Source: Streptomyces odontomachi (lineage in GTDB: Bacteria > Actinomycetota > Actinomycetes > Streptomycetales > Streptomycetaceae). From it: a DNA stretch of 64,000 nt. The notes beneath the pieces were generated by a model. That model searched no databases and was not told the DNA's origin. It saw nothing but the letters and a program-made list of their open reading frames with translations. The stretch is taken from NCBI RefSeq assembly GCF_024435355.1, contig NZ_JAMJWG010000011.1, positions 124,001 through 188,000 of the forward strand, read 5' to 3'. Positions 7,613 through 16,609 of the stretch are shown here, piece by piece. The translations under genes and the position numbers were made by a program. Every line of letters starts with the position of its first letter. Positions within the stretch are counted from its first letter, which is position 1.

Positions 7613-10600
7613 CTAGCTCTCCGACGGTTTGCCACTCGAAGGTGTCGCGCCGGCACCGGCCGCCGCCTTGACGCCACCGGCGTTCGCACCACCGGCCGGC
7701 TTGCCCTCCAGGGAGCCCAGCGCGTTCAGCACGTCCTGGACGCGGGAGATCTCGGCGTTGATGTCCTCGCGGCGGCGGGCCAGCACCTCCAGCTCGCGCT
7801 TGCCGTCCCTGACGATCCGCTCCGCTTCCGCCTCCGCCTCGGCACGGACCCGCTCGGCCTCCCGGGTCGCGTCCCGCTGCTTCTGCTCGGCCTCCTTGAT
7901 GAGCGTCTCCGCCTTCTTGACCGCGGAGATGCGCACCTTGCTCGCCTCGGAGTTGGCCTCCGCCATCTGCTCGGCGGCCTTCGTCTCGGCCTCGACCCGC
8001 TGCTCCTCGGCGGCCTTGAGCAGGGCGTCGCACCGCTCGCCGGCGGACTTGAGCGCTTCAGCGGACTCCCGGCGGGCCTGCTCGTGCAGCGCCTCGATCT
8101 CGCGGGTGATGCGCTCGCGCAGCTCCTCGGCGCGCTCCCGGATCGCGGTGGCGTCCCGGCGGGCGCCGACCAGCAGTTCGTCGGCGTCCGTACGCGCCTT
8201 CTCCACCAGGGAGTTGCCCTCCACGCGGCCTTCGGAGACCAACCGCTCCGCCTCCCGGCGGGCCGCGCCCACCATGGTGTCGGCCTGCGCCTCGGCGTCC
8301 GCGGTGAGGGTGTGGGCGTTCTTGCGGGCCTCGGAGGTGAACTTGTCCACCTCGGCGGAGGCCTCGGCGATGAGGGTGTCGGCCTGCTCGGCAGCCTCGG
8401 AACGGCGCTTGTTGGCGTCCCGGCGCGCCTCGTCACGCATCCGCTCGACCTCTTCGCGCGTGGCGTTCCCGATGCGCTCGGCCTCGGTGCGGGCGTCGGC
8501 ACGGATCCGTTCGGCGTCGGCACGGGTGCGCGCCGCTTCCTCCTCGGCCTTGGCGCGCAGTTCGGCCGCCTCCTGGCGCATCCGCTGGGCGTACTCGGCG
8601 GCTTCGGTGCGCACCCGGTCGGACTCGGTGATCGCCTCGTTGACGGTGCGCTCGGCGAGGGCCTTGCCGGCGTCGGTCTCCTCCTGCGCCTCGCGGCGCA
8701 TCCGGCTCGCGTCCTCGGCGGCCCGCTCCCGCTCCGCGTAGGCGTCGGCGCGGATCCGGTCGGCCGCCTCCTGCGCCTCGGTCCTGGTGCGCTCCGCCGC
8801 GTGCTCCGCGGCCGACCTGAGCCCGGCGATCTCCTCCTGGGCCTGCTCGTGCAGCCCCTGCACGGAGTCGCGCACCGACTGCGCGGTCTGCTCGGCGGCC
8901 GAGACCATGTCCGAGGCCCGCTGGTCCGCCTCCTCGACCAGCCTGGCCGCCTCGGCCTGGGCCTCCTCCACGCGCTTGCGCGCGTTGGCCAGCAGCTCCT
9001 CGCTCTGCTCGCGGGCCCGCTCGCGCTCCTGGTCGGCCTCGCCGCGGGCCGCGCCCAGCAGCTCCTCGGCCTCCCGGCGGCGGCGCGCCGCCTCCTCCTG
9101 GGCGGCCGACAGCGCCTCGGCGGCCTCCTGGCCGACCCGCTCGGCGGCGGCCGCCGCCTCGCTGCGGATCCGGTCGGCGGTGTCCTGCGCCTTGGACTTC
9201 AGCTCCTCGGCCTCGGCGGCCGCCTCCGAACGCAGCCGTACGGCGATGTTCTCGCCCTCGGCGCGGGACGCGGAGGCGTCCGAAGCGGCCTCGTTCCGCA
9301 GCCGCTCGGCTTCCTCCTCGGCCTGGGCCTGGAGGGTCCTGATGCGCTCGGCGGCCTCGGTGCGCAGCCGGTCGGTCTCCTGGGCGGCCTCGCGGCGCAG
9401 CCGGTCCGCCTCGGCGCGGGCGTCCGTGAGCTGCTGTTCGGCGGCGGCCAGCCGCTCCTCGACCTCGGTGTCCTTGCGGGCCAGCTCCTCGGCCACCTCG
9501 GCGCGCTGCGCCTCGACGGCCTTCTCGGTGTCCTCGCGCAGCTTGCGTGCCGCCTGCTCGGCCTCCGCCTTGACGGTCTCGGCGTGCTCGGCGGCCTCGG
9601 TGCGCTGCTGGTCGGCCTCGGCGCGGCTGCGCTCCAGCGCGTCCGCGGCCTGCTTGCGCAGGGTGGTGGCGCGCTCGATGGCGTCGGTGCGCACCCGCTC
9701 CGACTCGGTCTGCGCCGTCTCGCGCAGCTCCTCGCTCTCGGCGCGGGCCTTGGTGACGAGCTCCTCGGCGTTCTTGGCGGCCTCTTCGATCTGCTGGAGC
9801 GACTCGCGGCGGGCCTCGCTGCGGATCCGCTCACCCTCGGCGAGCGCGTCGGCGCGCAGCTGCTCGGCCTCGCCGCGCAGCCGGCGCGCCTCCTCCTGGA
9901 GCTCGACCGTCTTGGCGCGGTACTCCTTGGTGTCGTCCTTCGCCGCGCCCTTGAGCTGCTCGGCGATGTCGTGCGCCTCGGAGCGCAGCCGGTCGGCCTC
10001 CGTCTCCGCCTCGCGGCGGATCCGCTCGGCCTCCTCGGTGGCGGCCCTGGTGGTCTCCTTCGCCTCGGCGGTCGCCTTGGTGACGGCCTCCTCGGCGGTG
10101 TGCGCGGCCTTGGCCAGCTGGGAGGCGGTCTCCTCGGCGGTGACGGTACGGGCCCGCTCGGACGCCGCGGCGATCAGCTTCTCGCCCTCGGCCCTGGCGT
10201 CGGCGACGATCTGCTCGGCCTCCGCCTTGCTGGCCTCCGCGTCCTTGGTGGCCTCGCTGACCAGGCGCGCGACCTGCTCCTTGGCGGTACGGGTGCGCTG
10301 CTCGCCCTCGGACTCGGCGCTGGCAAGACGCTTGGCCGCTTCCTCCTTGGCCTGGCTGACGACCTTGTCCGCCTCGGTCTGCGCCTGCCGCACCGCCTCC
10401 TCGGCCTCGGCCATCCGGGCCTCGGCCGTCCGGCTCAGCTCGGCCACCTGGCGGCGGGTCTGCTCGGACTCGCTCGCGGTGCTGCTGCGCAGCTGCTCGG
10501 CGTGCTCGGTGGCCTCCTGGGCCTGGGCGGACGCGGCGTTCAGCAGCCGCTCGGCGTCGGTGCGGGCCCGGCGCAGGATCGCATCGGCCTCGGCACGGGC

Positions 10601-11212
10601 GTTCTCGGCGTCCTCGGCGAGCCGGTGGCGGGCCTGGGCGGTGAGCCGCTCGGCCTCCGCGCGGGCTGCGGCGAGCGCCTGGTCGGCCTCGGTGCGCGAG
10701 TCGTCGAGCAGCCGCCTGGCCTGCTGCTCGGTGCGGGCGCGCAGCTGCTCGGCCCAGGCGACGTTCTCGTTGACGTGGGACTCGACGGTGGCGCGGCGAT
10801 CGGCGAGTTCCTGGTCGAGCTGCTGGCGTCGGGAGACGGCCTCCGCGTGCAGCTCGGCCTGGAGCCGGGCCTGTTGCTCGGCGTGCTCCTGGAGGATGCG
10901 CTGGGTCTGGGCGCGGGCGTCGCGCAGCTCACGCTCGGCGTCCGCGCGCAGCTGGTCGGCCTGGGTCTGGGCGTTACGGAGCAGCTGCTCGGCGTGGTAG
11001 CCGACGTCGGCGCCGTCGAAGGCAGGCCGGACCGCCAGAGCACGGCGCGCCTCGTGCAGCTTCGCGCGCAACACCTCGACCTGATACCCGAGGTCCTCGG
11101 CGTGCTGGACGGCCTTGTCCCGCTCGGTCTTCAGCCGCTCCATCTCGGCCTCGAACCGAGAGAGGTGGTCGACCTCAGCCCGCTCCCGCTCCTGGCGTTC
11201 GTAGCCCCGCAC
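7613..11212 (-). CDS. scy: Scy, giant coiled-coil polarity protein
   Basis: Very long coiled-coil scaffold, about 1199 aa, which in Streptomyces assembles with DivIVA and FilP at hyphal tips and marks new branch points. Residues 1-50 (RGYERQERERAEVDHLSRFE onward) form a non-repetitive head. After that nearly the whole protein is a repetitive Ala/Glu/Arg helix with recurring units such as EAERIRADAR and EEAERLR, matching the long-period coiled-coil repeat described for Scy. I chose GTG 11212 because the conserved head starts there; an in-frame start at 11266 adds 18 unlikely residues. It is somewhat shorter than the roughly 1326 aa I recall for S. coelicolor Scy, consistent with loss of repeat units. 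Confidence 0.9.
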   Translation of the reverse strand: MRGYERQERERAEVDHLSRFEAEMERLKTERDKAVQHAEDLGYQVEVLRAKLHEARRALAVRPAFDGADVGYHAEQLLRNAQTQADQLRADAERELRDARAQTQRILQEHAEQQARLQAELHAEAVSRRQQLDQELADRRATVESHVNENVAWAEQLRARTEQQARRLLDDSRTEADQALAAARAEAERLTAQARHRLAEDAENARAEADAILRRARTDAERLLNAASAQAQEATEHAEQLRSSTASESEQTRRQVAELSRTAEARMAEAEEAVRQAQTEADKVVSQAKEEAAKRLASAESEGEQRTRTAKEQVARLVSEATKDAEASKAEAEQIVADARAEGEKLIAAASERARTVTAEETASQLAKAAHTAEEAVTKATAEAKETTRAATEEAERIRREAETEADRLRSEAHDIAEQLKGAAKDDTKEYRAKTVELQEEARRLRGEAEQLRADALAEGERIRSEARRESLQQIEEAAKNAEELVTKARAESEELRETAQTESERVRTDAIERATTLRKQAADALERSRAEADQQRTEAAEHAETVKAEAEQAARKLREDTEKAVEAQRAEVAEELARKDTEVEERLAAAEQQLTDARAEADRLRREAAQETDRLRTEAAERIRTLQAQAEEEAERLRNEAASDASASRAEGENIAVRLRSEAAAEAEELKSKAQDTADRIRSEAAAAAERVGQEAAEALSAAQEEAARRRREAEELLGAARGEADQERERAREQSEELLANARKRVEEAQAEAARLVEEADQRASDMVSAAEQTAQSVRDSVQGLHEQAQEEIAGLRSAAEHAAERTRTEAQEAADRIRADAYAERERAAEDASRMRREAQEETDAGKALAERTVNEAITESDRVRTEAAEYAQRMRQEAAELRAKAEEEAARTRADAERIRADARTEAERIGNATREEVERMRDEARRDANKRRSEAAEQADTLIAEASAEVDKFTSEARKNAHTLTADAEAQADTMVGAARREAERLVSEGRVEGNSLVEKARTDADELLVGARRDATAIRERAEELRERITREIEALHEQARRESAEALKSAGERCDALLKAAEEQRVEAETKAAEQMAEANSEASKVRISAVKKAETLIKEAEQKQRDATREAERVRAEAEAEAERIVRDGKRELEVLARRREDINAEISRVQDVLNALGSLEGKPAGGANAGGVKAAAGAGATPSSGKPSES

Positions 11213-11440
11213 TCTGCGGTCCCATCCGTCCCATGGTCGCAAGTTCACCGAACGAGCCCCGACCATCCAATGGATGGGGCCCCCGGGGAAATGGTGTCAG
11301 ATCAACGGCGGAACAGAGGCTGCCGCCCCAACACCTGCCCCTTACCCACCACACCCCGGCCGTGGCCGCCACGTGTGAAGCTCCCAGCACTCCTGCCCGG
11401 GACGGCCGTCGCCCACACTACCGGCCCGGATCTGTACGGG

Positions 11441-11890
11441 TCAGTGCTCTTCGGTCGCAACGGGTGCGGACTCGGCCGAAGTCACCAGTTCGGTGAGCAC
11501 ACCGTGACAGTCCTTGGGGTGCAGGAAGGTGATGCGCGATCCCATCGAGCCACGCCGCGGCTGGTCGTACAGCACGCGGACGCCCTTGTCGCCGATGGCC
11601 TGGGAGTCGCCGTCCACGTCCGCCGTGCCGAAGGCGATGTGATGCACGCCCTCGCCGTTCTTCGCGAGCCACTTGCCGACCGCGCTGTCCTCCCGCACCG
11701 GCTCGAGCAGTTGCAGGTAGGAGGCGCCGCCGTCGTCCGTGCCGTTGATCCGCAGCATGGCCTCGCGCACCCCCTGCTCCTCGTTGACCTCGGTGTGGTG
11801 CACCTCGAAGCCGTAGGTGGCGCGGTAGAACTCGACGGTCGCGTCCAGGTCGAAGCACGCGATCCCGATGTGGTCGATTCTCGTCAGCAT
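11441..11890 (-). CDS. mce: Methylmalonyl-CoA epimerase
   Basis: Vicinal-oxygen-chelate (glyoxalase fold) enzyme that interconverts (2R)- and (2S)-methylmalonyl-CoA, linking the B12-dependent mutase with propionyl-CoA carboxylation. The 149-aa protein shows the expected metal ligands: His in RIDHIGIACFDL at the N terminus, His in GVHHIAFGT in the middle and Glu in GVLTELV near the end, plus the family motif ITFLHPKDCHG. ATG 11890 is preceded by GGGG and starts directly at the conserved fold; upstream in-frame codons are not conserved. It is divergent from the thiolase gene, with meaB beyond. Confidence 0.93.
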   Translation of the reverse strand: MLTRIDHIGIACFDLDATVEFYRATYGFEVHHTEVNEEQGVREAMLRINGTDDGGASYLQLLEPVREDSAVGKWLAKNGEGVHHIAFGTADVDGDSQAIGDKGVRVLYDQPRRGSMGSRITFLHPKDCHGVLTELVTSAESAPVATEEH

Positions 11891-12310
11891 GGCCCCAGTG
11901 CAGCGCCTGTACGGCTGGTTACGCAACGTGCGCGCGATCACACTCTTGCGACGATGACGAACCGGACTACCGGCCAGTACATTCAAGTGAACCACCGTTC
12001 ACATCTCCCAGACCGTGCAGCGCCGGCCCCCGGTCCCACCCCTCGGGCCTGCACTTCGGCCTCCGCCGGGCGGCGGAATGCGCCGATTCCGCGCCGCGGC
12101 GCCGGATCGCCGTAGCGTTCTTTCGTCGCCCGCCGGCCCCCGGAATTCCATCGTCCGTATTCGCCTCTACAACTTTCGCATCCGTGTCCACATTCGCATT
12201 CGCATCCGTGCGCGCATCGTGCTCGTAGAGCGTGCCTCCGCGGCTGCATCCGTCTCCGCCCGCAAGTCGCCCATTCGTCTCAGCCGTACGCTGGAAAGGG
12301 ATTGCACGTC
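11891..12310. promoter_or_regulatory. Divergent mce/thiolase control region with palindrome
   Basis: 420 bp without a gene. GTGAAC-CACC-GTTCAC (11987-12002) is a perfect inverted repeat and a good repressor-site candidate about 100 bp upstream of mce. Positions 12175-12215 contain short repeated ATTCGCAT/GCATCCGTG words. Nothing else recognisable. Confidence 0.5.
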
Positions 12311-13513
12311 ATGTCTGGAACCAACGGCACCACCTCAGTGATCGTCGCGGGCGCCCGTACGCCCATGGGCCGGCTGCTGGGCTCCCTCACGCCGTTCTCG
12401 GGCGCGGACCTCGGCGGCTTCGCCATCAAGGCCGCGCTGGAGCGGGCCGGCGTCACCGGCGACCAGGTGCAGTACGTGATCATGGGCCAGGTGTTGCAGG
12501 CCGGCGCCGGGCAGATCCCGGCGCGGCAGGCCGCCGTCAAGGCCGGCATCCCCATGGACGTCCCCGCCCTGACCATCAACAAGGTCTGCCTGTCCGGACT
12601 CGACGCCATCGCGCTGGCCGACCAGCTGATCCGCGCCGGGGAGTTCGACGTGGTGGTCGCCGGCGGCCAGGAGTCCATGACCAACGCCCCGCATTTGCTC
12701 CCGCAGGGCCGCCAGGGCGTCAAGTACGGCGCGATGCAGGTCCTGGACGCCATGGCCCACGACGGCCTGACCGACTCCTTCGAGAACATCGCCATGGGCG
12801 AGTCCACCGAGAAGCACAACACCCGCCTGGGCATCGCGCGCCCCGAGCAGGACGCGTTCGCCGCGCTCTCCCACCAGCGGGCCGCCGCCGCCCAGCAGGC
12901 CGGCCGGTTCAAGGCCGAGATCACGCCGGTCACGATCCCGCAGCGGCGCGGCGAGCCGGTCGTGTTCGACACGGACGAGGGCATCAGGGCCGAGACCACC
13001 GTCGAGTCCCTGGCCAAGCTGCGCCCGGCGTTCAGCAAGGACGGCACGATCACCGCCGGCTCCGCCTCGCAGATCTCCGACGGTGCCGCCGCGGTCGTCG
13101 TGATGAGCCGCGCGCGTGCCGAGGCCCTCGGCCTCACCTGGCTCGCCGAGATCGGTGCGCACGGCAACGTGGCGGGCCCGGACAACTCCTTGCAGTCCCA
13201 GCCGTCGCGCGCCATCCAGCACGCCCTGAAGAAGGACGGGCTCTCGGTCGGCGACCTCGATCTGATCGAGATCAACGAGGCCTTCGCCGCCGTCGCCGTG
13301 CAGTCAATGAACGACCTCGGCGTGACCTCTGAAAGGGTGAACGTCAACGGCGGCGCCATCGCCCTCGGTCACCCCATCGGGATGTCGGGGGCACGGCTCG
13401 CGCTGCACCTCGCGCTGGAGCTCCAGCGGCGCGGCGGCGGCGTGGGCGCGGCGGGCCTGTGCGGGGGCGGCGGCCAGGGGGACGCGCTGATCGTGCGGGT
13501 GCCCGGGGCCTGA
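12311..13513 (+). CDS. Acetyl-CoA C-acetyltransferase (thiolase)
   Basis: Thiolase catalysing condensation of two acetyl-CoA to acetoacetyl-CoA, or the reverse cleavage. The 400-aa protein has the nucleophilic Cys93 in NKVCLSGLDA, the catalytic His in GHPIGMSGAR and the second catalytic Cys in GLCGGGGQGDA. ATG 12311 has GGAAAGGG 10 bases upstream; an in-frame start at 12302 lies inside that spacing. It is divergent from mce and followed by meaB, so it sits in a short-chain acyl-CoA neighbourhood. Whether it works in degradation, polyhydroxyalkanoate or the ethylmalonyl-CoA pathway cannot be told from the sequence. Confidence 0.93.
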   Translation: MSGTNGTTSVIVAGARTPMGRLLGSLTPFSGADLGGFAIKAALERAGVTGDQVQYVIMGQVLQAGAGQIPARQAAVKAGIPMDVPALTINKVCLSGLDAIALADQLIRAGEFDVVVAGGQESMTNAPHLLPQGRQGVKYGAMQVLDAMAHDGLTDSFENIAMGESTEKHNTRLGIARPEQDAFAALSHQRAAAAQQAGRFKAEITPVTIPQRRGEPVVFDTDEGIRAETTVESLAKLRPAFSKDGTITAGSASQISDGAAAVVVMSRARAEALGLTWLAEIGAHGNVAGPDNSLQSQPSRAIQHALKKDGLSVGDLDLIEINEAFAAVAVQSMNDLGVTSERVNVNGGAIALGHPIGMSGARLALHLALELQRRGGGVGAAGLCGGGGQGDALIVRVPGA

Positions 13514-13540
13514 CGGTCCGGGGACGCCGGCCACTTCGGT

Positions 13541-13584
13541 GAGCCGGTCGGGTGCGGGTTCGATGGCCCGCACCCGGCCGGCTC
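13541..13584 (+). terminator. Stem-loop terminator after the thiolase gene
   Basis: GAGCCGG-T-CGGGTGCGGG pairs with CCCGCACCCG-G-CCGGCTC around an 8-base loop, an 18-bp stem with one G-T wobble. It lies 28 bp beyond the thiolase stop and before meaB. Confidence 0.8.
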
Positions 13585-13650
13585 GGTGGCACCGGACGAT
13601 GAACGCGGTACTCGACGAACGCCGTCGAACCTGACGAAAACGGAGCTGAG

Positions 13651-14607
13651 ATGCAGGATGTCGCTTCGCTGGTCGCCCAGGCCAGGGAGGGCCGGCCGAG
13701 GGCCGTGGCGCGGCTGATCTCCCTGGTGGAGGGTGCCTCAGGGCAGCTGCGGGAGGTCATGGCGGCGCTGGCGCCGCTCGCCGGGCACGCCTACGTCGTC
13801 GGCCTCACCGGATCGCCCGGCGTCGGCAAGTCCACGTCCACGTCGGCGCTGGTGACGGCGTACCGGGCGGCCGGCAAGCGGGTCGGCGTGCTGGCCGTGG
13901 ACCCGTCGTCGCCGTTCTCCGGCGGCGCGCTGCTCGGTGACCGGGTGCGGATGTCCGAGCACGCCTCGGACCCGGGCGTCTACATCCGCTCCATGGCCAC
14001 CCGCGGCCACCTCGGCGGCCTGGCCTGGGCCGCGCCGCAGGCCATCCGGGTGCTGGACGCGGCCGGCTGCGACGTGATCCTGGTGGAGACGGTCGGCGTG
14101 GGACAGTCCGAGGTGGAGATCGCCTCCCAGGCCGACACGTCCGTCGTCCTGCTGGCGCCCGGCATGGGCGACGGCATCCAGGCGGCGAAGGCGGGCATCC
14201 TGGAGATCGGCGACGTCTACGTGGTCAACAAGGCCGACCGGGACGGCGCCGACGCCACCGTGCGCGAGTTGAACCACATGCTCGGCCTCGGCGAGTCCCG
14301 GGCGGCCGGCGACTGGCGCCCGCCGATCGTGAAGACGGTCGCCGCGCGCGGCGAGGGCGTCGACGAGGTCGTCCAGGCCCTGGAGAAGCACCGGGCCTGG
14401 ATGGAGGAGCGCGGCGTGCTCGCGGAGCGCCGCCGCGCACGCGCCGCCAAGGAGGTCGAGACCATCGCGGTCACCACCCTGCGCGAACGCATCGGGGATC
14501 TGCACGGCGACCGTCGCGTGGACGCCCTTGCCGAGCGCGTGGTCGCGGGTGAGTTGGATCCGTACGGTGCGGCGGACGAGCTGGTGCGGGGGCTCACTCA
14601 GGGGTGA
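13651..14607 (+). CDS. meaB: MeaB, GTPase chaperone of B12-dependent acyl-CoA mutases
   Basis: SIMIBI-class P-loop GTPase (MeaB/ArgK family), 318 aa. It gates delivery of adenosylcobalamin to methylmalonyl-CoA or isobutyryl-CoA mutase and helps eject damaged cofactor. Motifs: Walker A GSPGVGKST (residues 54-62), a family switch region around VDPSSPFSGGALLGDRVRM, ETVGVGQSEVEI (switch II area) and the guanine motif NKAD. ATG 13651 follows GGAG. No mutase gene is adjacent, but mce lies about 2 kb away and the isobutyryl-CoA mutase gene is about 11 kb downstream in this window. Confidence 0.95.
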   Translation: MQDVASLVAQAREGRPRAVARLISLVEGASGQLREVMAALAPLAGHAYVVGLTGSPGVGKSTSTSALVTAYRAAGKRVGVLAVDPSSPFSGGALLGDRVRMSEHASDPGVYIRSMATRGHLGGLAWAAPQAIRVLDAAGCDVILVETVGVGQSEVEIASQADTSVVLLAPGMGDGIQAAKAGILEIGDVYVVNKADRDGADATVRELNHMLGLGESRAAGDWRPPIVKTVAARGEGVDEVVQALEKHRAWMEERGVLAERRRARAAKEVETIAVTTLRERIGDLHGDRRVDALAERVVAGELDPYGAADELVRGLTQG

Positions 14608-14631
14608 GCCGGCGCCGCGGGTCCGGCGCGG

Positions 14632-15024
14632 TCAGTCGTCGTCCTGGTGCGGTCGATCGTCGTTCTGGTGTGGCTGGTCGTCGTCCTCGTGCGACCGGTC
14701 CTCGTTCTGCTGCCGTCGATCGTCGTCCCGGTGGGATCGGACCTCGTCGTCGGCCGTGACCGCGCCCGTCCGCGCGTCCACCATCGGCTCGTGGGTCGCG
14801 CCGTCCGAGCCCTTGATCTTCGTCTCGCAGCCGTGCCCCGGCCGGTGGTCGTCGGAGTCGAACTCCACCGACAGCACGGTGCCGGGCGTGGCGGCGCGGG
14901 CCCGGGTGGCGGCTTCGCGCAGGTCGATCGGTGCCTTGCGCGGCGCTGTGTCGTCGGCGTCGACGTCGTCGTCGGGGTCGGCGGCGACGTGCACCGCGCC
15001 GGTCGCCGAGTCGACGTGACCCAC
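14632..15024 (-). pseudogene. Truncated PepSY-domain protein remnant
   Basis: About 130 codons from a GTG at 15024. Residues 30-92 resemble a PepSY repeat, with APIDLREAATRARAATPGTV, a following VEFDSDD and VDARTGAVTADDE. The residues before it (VDSATGAVHVAAD) look like the end of a preceding PepSY repeat whose beginning is missing, because the frame is closed by a TAG at 15067-15069 and the MarR stop lies only about 80 bp further. No signal peptide or ribosome site is visible. The last 35 residues are an Asp/His/Arg/Gln repeat tail. Intact relatives are usually secreted or membrane-anchored, so I regard this as a 5'-deleted remnant. A short functional protein is possible. Confidence 0.45.
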
Positions 15025-15148
15025 ACCGAGAGCAGGCTGTTCGTGCTCGAACTGCCGTGTGTGGGGCTAGCGGGTGCCGTTCAGGAGGTGCCCGTCCTGC
15101 CCGTCCAGCCCGTCCTGTCCATCCAGGGGGTGCCCTACGGCACGGACG

Positions 15149-15625
15149 TCAGCCACGCCCCCGCTGAGCCCGCAGATGCTGCGCGATCGGCCCGAGGGAG
15201 GCCCGCAGGTCCGCCAGCGCCTCGGGTGTCAGCAGATCGATGAAGTGCCGCCGTACCGACTCGACATGGTGCGGGGCGACCTTCCGCATGGTCTCCAGGC
15301 CGTGCTGGGTGAGCACGGCGTACAGCCCGCGCCGGTCCGTGTCGCAGTTCTCCCGCCGTACGAGGCCGGCGTTCTCCATGCGGGTGATCTGGTGGGAGAG
15401 ACGGCTCTTGGACTGGAGGGTCGCTGAGGCGAGATCGCTCATGCGCATCCGCAACTCGTCCGACTCCGAGAGATTCACCAGGATCTCGTAGTCGTTCATC
15501 GTCAGCCCGAAGGGCTGGAGGTCCTTCTCCAACTGGTAGGTCAGGAGCCTGTTGACCTCGAGGTGGGTGCGCCAGGCGCACTGCTCCGCTTCGGTCAGCC
15601 AGGGCGTGGCCGTCTCGGTCTCCAT
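15149..15625 (-). CDS. MarR-family transcriptional regulator
   Basis: 158-aa winged-helix regulator. Helices around residues 15-45 are followed by the DNA-binding core (MSDLASATLQSKSRLSHQIT, then RMENAGLVRREN) and the wing CDTDRRGLYAVLT, then two C-terminal dimerisation helices. MarR proteins bind short palindromes as dimers and usually repress themselves and a neighbour until a small phenolic or oxidant signal arrives. There is one Cys (in ENCDTDRRG) in the wing. The upstream region carries clustered ACCT/AGGT inverted repeats (15638-15704), so autoregulation is likely. Confidence 0.9.
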   Translation of the reverse strand: METETATPWLTEAEQCAWRTHLEVNRLLTYQLEKDLQPFGLTMNDYEILVNLSESDELRMRMSDLASATLQSKSRLSHQITRMENAGLVRRENCDTDRRGLYAVLTQHGLETMRKVAPHHVESVRRHFIDLLTPEALADLRASLGPIAQHLRAQRGRG

Positions 15626-15637
15626 GGAATAGATACT

Positions 15638-15704
15638 ACCTAAGAGGTTGAAATATGAACGAACTCTCGTGGCCGTGTGGCGGACGACACCTCATGAGGT
15701 ACCT
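15638..15704. promoter_or_regulatory. Candidate MarR operator cluster
   Basis: ACCT-aag-AGGT (15638-15648), the perfect 12-bp palindrome ACCTCATGAGGT (15689-15700) and AGGTACCT (15697-15704) are built from the same half-site. They lie just upstream of the minus-strand MarR gene. Confidence 0.5.
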
Positions 15705-15793
15705 CTTCCGCCTTTGGTGTCGCTAAGGCGGAAGGACGGCCCTTGCGGTGGCGGGAGAGCATGCGTTCGACATCACACTGTGCAGGTTACCGC

Positions 15794-16609
15794 TCACAGC
15801 CCGAAGCGACGCTGGAGGTTGCCCAGCTGGCCGGTTAGGCCCCCTTGTCCTGCTGGTCCGCCCATGGTAGGCGGCGCCGACGGGCCGCCCGGTACGCCGG
15901 CCTGGTGCGGAACCTCCCCGGTGGGCTGGTCCGGCATCAGGGTCTCGGACGACTGCAGCAGCACCGTACCCGCCCCGGTGAAGTCGAACTGGTGCTCCTC
16001 GCCCGAGGCTCCGCCGATTCCGGTGAGCGCTCGAATCCCGCCCAGGACGCCGCTGAGGTAACCGTGATCGTAGTGGTGGCAGGGGCTGGGGCAGTCCGCC
16101 CAGCCGACCAGGGCCTGCGGATCCACCCGGATCGGGGGTTCCATGAAGACCACCGGCCCGTTCGAAGCGGCGACGAATCTGCCCGTACCGATCAGGGTGA
16201 GAAAGCCCGGAACAATTGACTGCTTCAGCGCGAGACTTGGCTGAAAAGCAAGCAAGTTGCCTGAGCGAATGGTCAGGTTGCCGTCGTCCAGGTCGTAGGA
16301 GTTGACGTCGAAGGCCCGGTCGGCGAGGAGCATCTTGCCCTGGCCCTCGGCGACCACCCATTCGCCGGCGTGCAATGGCGAATGGAACGAGGTCCGCAGG
16401 AGGTGGTCGAGTCGGCCATGTCCGACGCCGTTGAACTCCATCGCGCCGTAGTAGGCGATCATCTTGCCCTTCTGGAGGAACCACGGGCTGCCGGCCAGCT
16501 CCACGCAGAAGGTGTAGGCGTTGACGTTGTCGTCCACCGGCAGCGTCGTCGGGTCGTGCACGACAGGGCCCGCGGCGGCGGGGCCCCATCCGGCACCGTG
16601 GGCGCTCAT
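15794..16609 (-). CDS. AIM24-family protein (third of three)
   Basis: 271-aa cytosolic protein of the AIM24 (TRAP-like beta-roll) family. The biochemical role of bacterial members is unknown. The beta-rich domain spans about residues 20-220 (FCVELAGSPWFLQKGKMIAY at the start, FDFTGAGTVLLQSSE at the end). A Gly/Pro/Gln-rich tail of about 45 residues follows, ending LGNLQRRFGL. The ATG overlaps the stop of the previous AIM24 gene by 4 bases (ATGA), so the three genes form a translationally coupled operon. It is the most divergent of the three and has a Cys/His cluster (DCPSPCHHYDH) that the others lack. Confidence 0.85.
   Translation of the reverse strand: MSAHGAGWGPAAAGPVVHDPTTLPVDDNVNAYTFCVELAGSPWFLQKGKMIAYYGAMEFNGVGHGRLDHLLRTSFHSPLHAGEWVVAEGQGKMLLADRAFDVNSYDLDDGNLTIRSGNLLAFQPSLALKQSIVPGFLTLIGTGRFVAASNGPVVFMEPPIRVDPQALVGWADCPSPCHHYDHGYLSGVLGGIRALTGIGGASGEEHQFDFTGAGTVLLQSSETLMPDQPTGEVPHQAGVPGGPSAPPTMGGPAGQGGLTGQLGNLQRRFGL

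Noticed and set aside
7490..12115. 1541-codon plus-strand open frame opposite scy
   Set aside because: Antisense shadow of the repetitive coiled-coil gene. Its Leu/Gly-rich composition mirrors the scy repeats and it runs through the mce gene.
12015..12341. 108-codon plus-strand frame in the mce/thiolase gap
   Set aside because: Arg/Ile-alternating translation of short ATTCGCAT-like repeats; it overlaps the thiolase start and has no domain.
14647..15243. Plus-strand frame with hydrophobic Val/Leu stretches that looks like a small membrane protein
   Set aside because: It is the complement of the Asp/His-rich PepSY tail, and antisense of Asp codons gives Val/Leu. No ribosome site.
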